DNA of 10,667 nucleotides from Planctomycetaceae bacterium (GTDB taxonomy: Bacteria > Planctomycetota > Planctomycetia > Pirellulales > Thermoguttaceae). Shown one piece after another: positions 5,512 to 10,667 of the stretch. Each line of letters opens with the position of its first letter. The stretch's first letter is position 1. The DNA is taken from assembly GCA_031283825.1 (NCBI GenBank), contig JAITAZ010000188.1:1-10667 (forward strand). Direction: 5' to 3'. Below the pieces are notes generated by a model. That model ran no database searches. It was not told the origin of the DNA and worked only from the letters and a program-made list of their open reading frames with translations. The translations under genes were made by a program, and so were the position numbers.

Positions 5512-6379
5512 ATTTTTCGTTAAATAAATTTAGCTTTGCGGCGTTTTGTTGTTGTAATTTTTTTGTTTCAAAAGAACGGATTTGTTTTTGTAATTTTTCG
5601 CCTTTGTATTCTTCTGATAATTTTAATCGGCGTAATCCGATTTTTACGTATTCTTCTTGTAATTCAATTCCGATTGATTTTCTGTTTAATTGTTGAGCGA
5701 CAAAACTAGTCGTAAAAGTTCCTGAAAATGGGTCTAAAACGGTATCGTCGATATTAGAACTCGCTTTAATAATTCGCTCTAACAAGGCGACCGGTTTTTG
5801 CGTCGGATGATTTTCATACTCGTCCATCCTATAACGGACGCGAGCAAATTCCCAAACATTACCCGGCACTTTCTCCGAATTGTAAACTTGAGGCGGATTT
5901 TTTCTGTAATCTATCAACTTCCTTTTCGCGCCCGTTTTTGCCTCGACCATAATATCTTGAGCGTTAAACGTGTAATTATTATAGTCTTTTACGCAAAATA
6001 AAATCGGTTCATACATCGAACCAAAATATCGACGCGCTTGAACGCCAGAACTGTCATAGTACCAAATCAAACGCGAAAGAATTGTTAGACGCTCTCTTAT
6101 AAAAATATCAAAATAAGGCATAAATTGAGTGGACGTCATAATATACATACTGCCGCTTGACTTTAACTTGCTAATACATAAATCAATCCACGTATAACAC
6201 CAATGTAAATATTTTTCGTCTGTCGCCCATTTATCTTTGCAACCGTTAAAATTTTTTCCAATGTTATAAGGCGGATCGACAAAAATTAAATCAATAGAAT
6301 TATCAGAAATTCCACTCGATAAAACGTCTAACGAATCGCCCGCGATAATTTTATGATCCTGATTCTCAAATATTTTCAT
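5486..6379 (-). CDS. yhdJ: YhdJ-like DNA adenine methyltransferase
   Basis: A 297-residue beta-class (motif IV first, motif I last) S-adenosylmethionine-dependent DNA methyltransferase. DPPYNIGKNF (35-44) is the catalytic motif IV; GSMYIM (76-81) and SSGVQARRYFGSMYEPIL (110-127) follow; VPGNVWEFARVRY (171-183), HPTQKP (191-196) and the cofactor motif DPFSGT (216-221) complete the fold. The match to E. coli YhdJ (M.EcoKII, N6-adenine in ATGCAT) runs through nearly the whole core, including the target-recognition part, so ATGCAT specificity is likely. Residues 255-297 form a basic, glutamine-rich tail without similarity I recognise. Unlike the orphan YhdJ, this gene is coupled to a probable restriction gene. 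No ribosome-binding sequence is seen before the ATG at 6379. Confidence 0.9.
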   Translation of the reverse strand: MKIFENQDHKIIAGDSLDVLSSGISDNSIDLIFVDPPYNIGKNFNGCKDKWATDEKYLHWCYTWIDLCISKLKSSGSMYIMTSTQFMPYFDIFIRERLTILSRLIWYYDSSGVQARRYFGSMYEPILFCVKDYNNYTFNAQDIMVEAKTGAKRKLIDYRKNPPQVYNSEKVPGNVWEFARVRYRMDEYENHPTQKPVALLERIIKASSNIDDTVLDPFSGTFTTSFVAQQLNRKSIGIELQEEYVKIGLRRLKLSEEYKGEKLQKQIRSFETKKLQQQNAAKLNLFNEKYDRTSIHR

Positions 6380-6442
6380 TTTGTAATTGTTTGTCTGCGT
6401 AGCGATGCTTTGCTAATCGCCCTTACAGAACAATAAAAAAAT

Positions 6443-6563
6443 ATAACCGCTCGCAGTGTTTTAAAATTCGTAATTCGGAATTATTTTTTAAACATATATC
6501 CGTGTTTAAATTTTCCATAATTCCGAATTCCGAATTCCGAATTTTAACCCCGTGAGCGGTTAT
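6443..6563. repeat. 121-base long-hairpin element
   Basis: Ends ATAACCGCTCGC (6443-6454) and CGTGAGCGGTTAT (6551-6563) are inverted. Further in, AAAATTCG with TAATTCGGAATTA (6463-6483) pairs with the AATTCCG-repeat arm at 6518-6545, which holds one extra seven-base unit, and TTTAAACA pairs with TGTTTAAA around a short loop near 6500. Nearly the whole element can fold on itself. It fills the gap between the glycoside hydrolase stop codon (10 bases away) and the methyltransferase promoter region, and may serve as terminator for the hydrolase gene. Confidence 0.75.
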
Positions 6564-6572
6564 AAATTTTCT

Positions 6573-9500
6573 TTACTTGGTTGATATTATTTTTACTGGT
6601 CCTATTAAGCCGGAGGGTAATAATTTTGAATCGGAATTGTAGGCTTTAAGAGTCGTCCAGGTGATTTGTTTTTCCGGCGGTAACTTGGAATCGCCGATTA
6701 GACGGTTTATCCATAAATTCGCTACCTCAATTTTTATCTCGTTCTTGCCGTCCTTAATATAATCCGTTACATCAAGACGATACGGATTCGACCAACACGT
6801 TCCCGCTAACTTGCCGTTAATTCTAACTCGCGTCATCACCTCGACCTCGCCAAGACTTAAATATAAACGATCTCCAGCCCGACGCTTCAACTCAAACGAT
6901 TTCTCATACTCCGCTATTCCTGAAAAATATCGTATCCCTTCATCGTCGCTCTTAGACCAATCTTGCAAACGATCAAACTTGACACTCGACGGCGCACCGC
7001 GCTTCGCCTCAAACGAAACCGTCCAATCTTCGCTCAAATCAATTAACGTTTCTGAATTGTCCGAAATCGGATTTTCCCAAACCGGTAAATTGTCCGTATC
7101 ATCTCTGCTATTGTCAAATATCACAAACGCCGAACCTAAGCCGTCTAAATACAACGGAATCGTCGTTTGTCCTTTTTGCAAATTCTCCGACGAATTCCAA
7201 TCCCTAAATCGTTGACCAGTTTTCGGATCCCAAATCGTCGCCTTCTTGCCGACTGTTCTAAATGAAACGTCGCCCTGAAATTGATTCGCGCTCTTGTTCG
7301 ACAAAAAATAAATTTCCGTCTCGCCTTCCTGACGATGAAAAAATCGTAACGATTCTTCCGGCGAAACTAAATCAGGAACAACTCCGTCATTTTCAAAAAT
7401 TCTCGTCAAAAATCTATAATCAGGATACAGTTGATCCGCCGAAAAAGAATGCGAATAATCCGCAACTTTCCAAATCCCTTTGCCGAAATCTGCTAAAACT
7501 TTTGCAGGTTTCCATTTTTTTATGTCGGCAATTTTCGTTACGTTATTGTTTTCGTTTGTATTTTCATTTTCAAGTTGAGCCGATTCCCAACTTTCGTCCG
7601 TAACAAAATTCATAACCGTCTCTGTATCTTTTTCGTTAATCGTGCGAATCTCAAACGACGCTAATAATCCGGCGGGATTTCTTTGATCGCTTGGAGAATT
7701 AACCGCTTTCAATTCAATTACGTTTTCTCCGTTTTTCAAAATGTCTCCGAATGAAATCGGCTTTAACGGTTCGGATAAAGTTGTCTGATAGATTTTTTTC
7801 CCGTTAATTGTAACGGTCAATTCGTTGTCTGCGGTTGCTAGAAAAGACGCCGATTTAACTTTGTCGCTTTTTTGTAACGAAAATGTTTTTCGGAATAATC
7901 TCGTTCCCGCCGGCGCGTCATGTTCGGGATTGCCTTCAGGATACCAAATCCATTTCGCCTTCGACGCCGATATCGGAGCAACTAAAAATGGCGTTTGCGA
8001 CGACTTAATAACTCTGCCTTTATAATAAGGACGAATCTGTAATTTCGAATCGTCTGTATTTTTCGTTTCATTATTTGTTGTGTCGTTTAGTCCCCAAATT
8101 TTTTCGCCGATCAATCGGACGTAAGCGCCGGCTAGCTGACTATTCTGCAAACTTGGCGAGTCAAACGGCGGTATTGGAGGTACAATTATCGTTGCGCCGT
8201 CGCGGGCAAGTTTATCGATTTTCGTTAAAAGTTCTGGCGTCATTTTCATTACATTCGGCAGAACGAGCAAACGATATTCCGTACTGTTTGAAATTTTATT
8301 CTGATAATTTGAATTGTCTGAATTATCTGAATTGTTGTTTTCAAACGTGATTTTACCGTTTTTAACTGTTGCGAGTTCAATCAACGTTTTTGGGTCGCAA
8401 CCGTCGAAACGATAGCCGCGTTGATCTTTTATCACGCCAGAACCTGTCAGCGCAGAATTCGGCGGCGTGAATACTTCCGGCGCGCCTTCGGGCAACAGAT
8501 AAAGTATATCTGAAACGGCTCGACCTTTTTGTAACAAAAATTGACATCTCGCCAAATAACGATGATACTCCGAAACAAGATTCCACCAAGTTTGCGTTCT
8601 TTCCCAATGAACTCCGTTGATTCCCATTGCGAACCCCGGCACTCGGTCGAGCAGCGGCTGATGCTGAAAACGATGAAAAGTTATGCGATTTATTCCGGCG
8701 CAAAAAGCCCAGTCGCCTTGTAATTTCATTGACTTTGGATTTTGTCTCCATGCGTCCCACGACGATGTGAACGCCTCCGCGCCGACAATCGACTTGCCGT
8801 GAGTATGAGCAATCGACGCCGCCTCGAAGCAACTGTAAATCGTGTTGAATCCGTAGCCTGCCGACCAAAATTCGCACATCGGGACGTCGGCAATCGCGCC
8901 GAAACTCATGTCGCAAAACGGAGACATGTCGTAAGGTTCGATTGATAATTTCATATTGTTTTTATGAGCAAGTTCGCGAAGATATTCGCCATGATTTTCA
9001 ATGATTAACTCTTGCGATGTTTGGCGAACGTCCCAAAGAAATCGTTCTGCATTTTCCATATTGTCAACGACAAAGCCGGAATACGCGGGCAGGAACGGCG
9101 TAGGGTCGTAAAGTCGGCGTTTGCGAAATTCGTCGATAAAATTTTTGGAGAAATTTTGAGGTCCCATTTCCCATGAATCGATGTGCATGTAACACCAACC
9201 CGCTTTGCCGTCGGTTTGACGTTTTCCAACGGCGTCGAATAATTGCTCGACAAAATTTTTGAAATGGACGTCGAAATAATCGCGATCCATTTTCGACGAT
9301 TCAAGACCAAGCGCGGGATGCGGCGCGGGTCGAGTATTCGCGCCGTTTGAGGTCGCGGCGAAACGTAAAATTGTCCAATTGCCTTGTGGGACTTCCCACT
9401 TTAAAACGCCGTTAGAATCAAGTCGATCTGTAAGATTGATTATTTTCGACAACGGAATTGTTCCATCTTCGCGTTGTCCTTGTTTCAAAATATGGAATTC

Positions 9501-10166
9501 GTCTTTGATTCGCGGTTTAACATTCGGTCGAGACGAATATGGATGACGAACATAAAAAGCTTTTTCGTCAATATCGTTAATTCGCAAGTCCGATTTTAGA
9601 GTTGGAAAGGCGAGAACGCAGACGTCTTTGAAAAATTCTCGTCTAGCTTTTTCTTGATCTGGCGGCAAACTTCCGCCGAAGTAAGGGCGTCGCGGGGTTG
9701 GTACGGGGAGTTTTTCGTCGAGTTTTGCGGGACCTGTAACTTTTTTTTCCGCTGCGACAAGAAAGAGCATTGATTGTTCTGGTTTGATCCAAGGACCTCC
9801 GCTTCCGGTCCAACCTGGGCCGGAGTTGAGAGTGAGTTGTAATCCGAGCCGTTCGGTTTCGTGAACTGCGTGTGCAAAGAGTTTTTTCCATTCTTCGCTC
9901 ATGAAATCGACTTTCCCGCGATTAACACCGACATTGACTTCCATGAGAATGATTCCACCGATACCTTGTTTTGCCATTGATTCGAGGTCGGCGGTTATAC
10001 CTTCTTTTGAGAGGTTTCCGTCCATGATAAACCAATAGACCCAAGGTCTTGCCGAATCCGGCGGCGATTGAAATTCCGAAAATTCAACCGCATATAAATT
10101 CGAAATCGCAATTGAAATCGAACTAACAAAAAAAAACGCAACAGCACAAAAAAGTTTTTTTGACAT
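6573..10166 (-). CDS. Secreted GH106-like glycoside hydrolase
   Basis: A 1197-residue exported enzyme related to GH106 alpha-L-rhamnosidases (PF17132), which release rhamnose from plant or microbial polysaccharides. A signal peptide spans about 1-26. The N-terminal motif SARPWVYWFIMDGNLSKEGI (38-57) and GIGGIILMEV (68-77) are typical of this family. The barrel-like region continues to about 550, with candidate catalytic acids Glu333 (HIDSWEMG) and Glu464 (GAEAFT); this assignment is by motif only. LLVLPNVMKMTPELL (633-647) begins a trimerisation-like segment, residues 738-845 (KAKWIWYPEGNPEHDAPAGT) form a beta-sandwich insert likely to bind sugar, and 1050-1197 a terminal galactose-binding-like domain (VEVMTRVRINGKLAGTCWSNPYRL). 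Asn/Ser-rich linkers lie at 610-628 and 866-875. An AAAAGGA sequence precedes the ATG at 10166. It is a single-gene unit bracketed by repeats. A non-rhamnosidase activity within the same fold is possible. Confidence 0.82.
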   Translation of the reverse strand: MSKKLFCAVAFFFVSSISIAISNLYAVEFSEFQSPPDSARPWVYWFIMDGNLSKEGITADLESMAKQGIGGIILMEVNVGVNRGKVDFMSEEWKKLFAHAVHETERLGLQLTLNSGPGWTGSGGPWIKPEQSMLFLVAAEKKVTGPAKLDEKLPVPTPRRPYFGGSLPPDQEKARREFFKDVCVLAFPTLKSDLRINDIDEKAFYVRHPYSSRPNVKPRIKDEFHILKQGQREDGTIPLSKIINLTDRLDSNGVLKWEVPQGNWTILRFAATSNGANTRPAPHPALGLESSKMDRDYFDVHFKNFVEQLFDAVGKRQTDGKAGWCYMHIDSWEMGPQNFSKNFIDEFRKRRLYDPTPFLPAYSGFVVDNMENAERFLWDVRQTSQELIIENHGEYLRELAHKNNMKLSIEPYDMSPFCDMSFGAIADVPMCEFWSAGYGFNTIYSCFEAASIAHTHGKSIVGAEAFTSSWDAWRQNPKSMKLQGDWAFCAGINRITFHRFQHQPLLDRVPGFAMGINGVHWERTQTWWNLVSEYHRYLARCQFLLQKGRAVSDILYLLPEGAPEVFTPPNSALTGSGVIKDQRGYRFDGCDPKTLIELATVKNGKITFENNNSDNSDNSNYQNKISNSTEYRLLVLPNVMKMTPELLTKIDKLARDGATIIVPPIPPFDSPSLQNSQLAGAYVRLIGEKIWGLNDTTNNETKNTDDSKLQIRPYYKGRVIKSSQTPFLVAPISASKAKWIWYPEGNPEHDAPAGTRLFRKTFSLQKSDKVKSASFLATADNELTVTINGKKIYQTTLSEPLKPISFGDILKNGENVIELKAVNSPSDQRNPAGLLASFEIRTINEKDTETVMNFVTDESWESAQLENENTNENNNVTKIADIKKWKPAKVLADFGKGIWKVADYSHSFSADQLYPDYRFLTRIFENDGVVPDLVSPEESLRFFHRQEGETEIYFLSNKSANQFQGDVSFRTVGKKATIWDPKTGQRFRDWNSSENLQKGQTTIPLYLDGLGSAFVIFDNSRDDTDNLPVWENPISDNSETLIDLSEDWTVSFEAKRGAPSSVKFDRLQDWSKSDDEGIRYFSGIAEYEKSFELKRRAGDRLYLSLGEVEVMTRVRINGKLAGTCWSNPYRLDVTDYIKDGKNEIKIEVANLWINRLIGDSKLPPEKQITWTTLKAYNSDSKLLPSGLIGPVKIISTK
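8302..8340 (-). repeat. Nine-base repeats coding Ser-Asp-Asn linker
   Basis: Near-identical units of the type TCTGAATTA/G repeat in tandem within the hydrolase gene and encode alternating Asn, Ser and Asp at about residues 611-620, in an Asn-rich linker before the trimerisation-like segment. Whole units could be gained or lost without breaking the frame. Confidence 0.6.
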
Positions 10167-10333
10167 AATTTTTTCCTTTTAAGTTTTGGTTTTAGTTGAG
10201 AATAATATATAGTAGTCAACATTAGATCGTGTCGCCTACCAAAACAATGATTCTCATTTGAGATGTCATCATTCCATCTTAAACTACGACATCCTTTTTG
10301 TCTATTGAATCCTTTAAATCACTTAAAAAAATA
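10167..10333. other. Upstream region of glycoside hydrolase gene
   Basis: This gap should hold the promoter of the hydrolase gene. A TTGACT (minus strand, about 10214-10219) lies near a TATATATTAT stretch, but the spacing is too short for a normal sigma-70 pair. GTCGCCTACC (10231-10240) repeats part of the stem at 174-230. A weak hairpin pairs TTGAGATG (10258-10265) with CATCTTAA (10275-10282). No coding frame is seen. Confidence 0.4.
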
Positions 10334-10423
10334 GTAACCGTTCACGCACAAGAGAAAAATTTTCATAATATATCAGTGTAATAATTTTACCGGAGAATTT
10401 TATTTTTCGTAACCATTCACGCG
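10334..10423. repeat. Two further intergenic-element ends
   Basis: GTAACCGTTCACGC (10334-10347) and GTAACCATTCACGCG (10409-10423) occur in the same orientation 75 bases apart, each followed by AAGAGAAAAATTT with small changes. The second flows directly into the double hairpin at 10442. The matching sequence at 4173-4219 has the same order of parts. Confidence 0.6.
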
Positions 10424-10441
10424 AAGAGAAAAATTTCCTTC

Positions 10442-10486
10442 GCCCCGAAGGGGCAGCGGAGTTTTAACCCACCGCAACGCGGTGGG
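10442..10486. repeat. Double-hairpin repeat, copy 2
   Basis: GCCCC (10442-10446) pairs with GGGGC (10450-10454), then a spacer AGCGGAGTTTTAA, then CCCACCGC (10468-10475) pairs with GCGGTGGG (10479-10486). A lone hairpin of the first type, GCCCT/AGGGC, follows at 10510-10522. The architecture matches 66-113, with different stem sequences. Confidence 0.65.
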
Positions 10487-10553
10487 GTGTGATGTTCCTC
10501 TCGCTCAACGCCCTGTAAGGGCAACGGAATTTTTTAATGAATATTAGTGAATT

Positions 10554-10667
10554 GTAACCGTTCACGGAATTTTTTATTTTTTATCGCAAAATTAAAACGC
10601 GAATAGTTACAAATTAACAAATGTAGAGACGCAATGCCTTGCGTCTCATTGTTCGATCAAAAGATCA
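10554..10667. repeat. Long direct repeat, copy 2, cut by window end
   Basis: About 114 bases match 4010-4118 in the same orientation, from GTAACCGTTCACGGAA to CAAAAGATCA. Differences are concentrated in the T-rich loop near 10570-10585. Its TAGAGACGCAA palindrome (10624-10647) has lost the last two paired bases. The sequence may continue beyond the window. Confidence 0.8.

Noticed and set aside
6402..6420. Hairpin GCGAT/ATCGC upstream of the methyltransferase as a controller site
   Set aside because: Five-base arms are expected by chance, and no controller-protein gene is present.
4389..6442. Restriction pair as a transposon bounded by the RTAACCG ends
   Set aside because: The same ends flank the other genes in the same arrangement, there is no transposase and no target duplication, so they look like general gap elements.
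8377..8916. 179-codon open frame overlapping the glycoside hydrolase gene on the same strand
   Set aside because: It is a shifted frame within a well-conserved enzyme region; the product is rich in Arg and Ser with no domain and no start signal.

Overview
The window most likely comes from a planctomycete. The clearest sign is a DUF1559 protein, a pseudopilin-like family greatly expanded in Planctomycetes, whose sequence around [15 protein letters not shown] and [14 protein letters not shown] is typical of that phylum. A small transthyretin-like lipoprotein beside it and a large family-106-type glycoside hydrolase fit the same origin. The DNA is AT-rich for the phylum, above all between genes. 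Species and habitat cannot be read from the sequence.

Layout, left to right. Bases 1-289 hold no gene, only hairpin-forming repeats. Bases 290-2306 (minus strand) are a compact three-gene export operon, read from right to left: a small secreted protein, the DUF1559 pseudopilin-like protein, and a small lipoprotein. The first two genes share the same strong ribosome-binding sequence. The DUF1559 gene carries a run of ten G between its start codon and its membrane segment, so a one-base length change would switch it off. Bases 2307-3029 are a non-coding stretch with several nested inverted repeats. Bases 3030-4010 (plus) encode a flippase-like membrane protein of the LPG-synthase/UPF0104 type. 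Bases 4010-4395 are packed with repeats. Bases 4396-6379 (minus) are a type II restriction-modification pair: a beta-class DNA adenine methyltransferase very like E. coli YhdJ (ATGCAT), overlapping by 26 bases a downstream gene that looks like its restriction enzyme. My manual scan found no ATGCAT in the window. Bases 6443-6563 are a 121-base hairpin element. Bases 6573-10166 (minus) encode a secreted 1197-residue glycoside hydrolase resembling GH106 alpha-L-rhamnosidases. Bases 10167-10667 are again non-coding and repeat-rich.

The most striking pattern outside the genes is a dispersed palindromic family with ends close to RTAACCGYTCRCG. Copies sit 0 to 10 bases from the stop codons of the flippase, restriction enzyme and glycoside hydrolase genes, and further copies fill the other gaps. 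Mixed in are a 109-114 base direct repeat present twice, three TAGAGACGCAA palindromes, and a double-hairpin repeat whose stems differ in sequence but keep their pairing. No RNA gene, transposase or CRISPR array was seen.

The genes form separate modules: surface or export proteins, membrane flippase, DNA restriction, and polysaccharide breakdown. Nothing suggests they act in one pathway.
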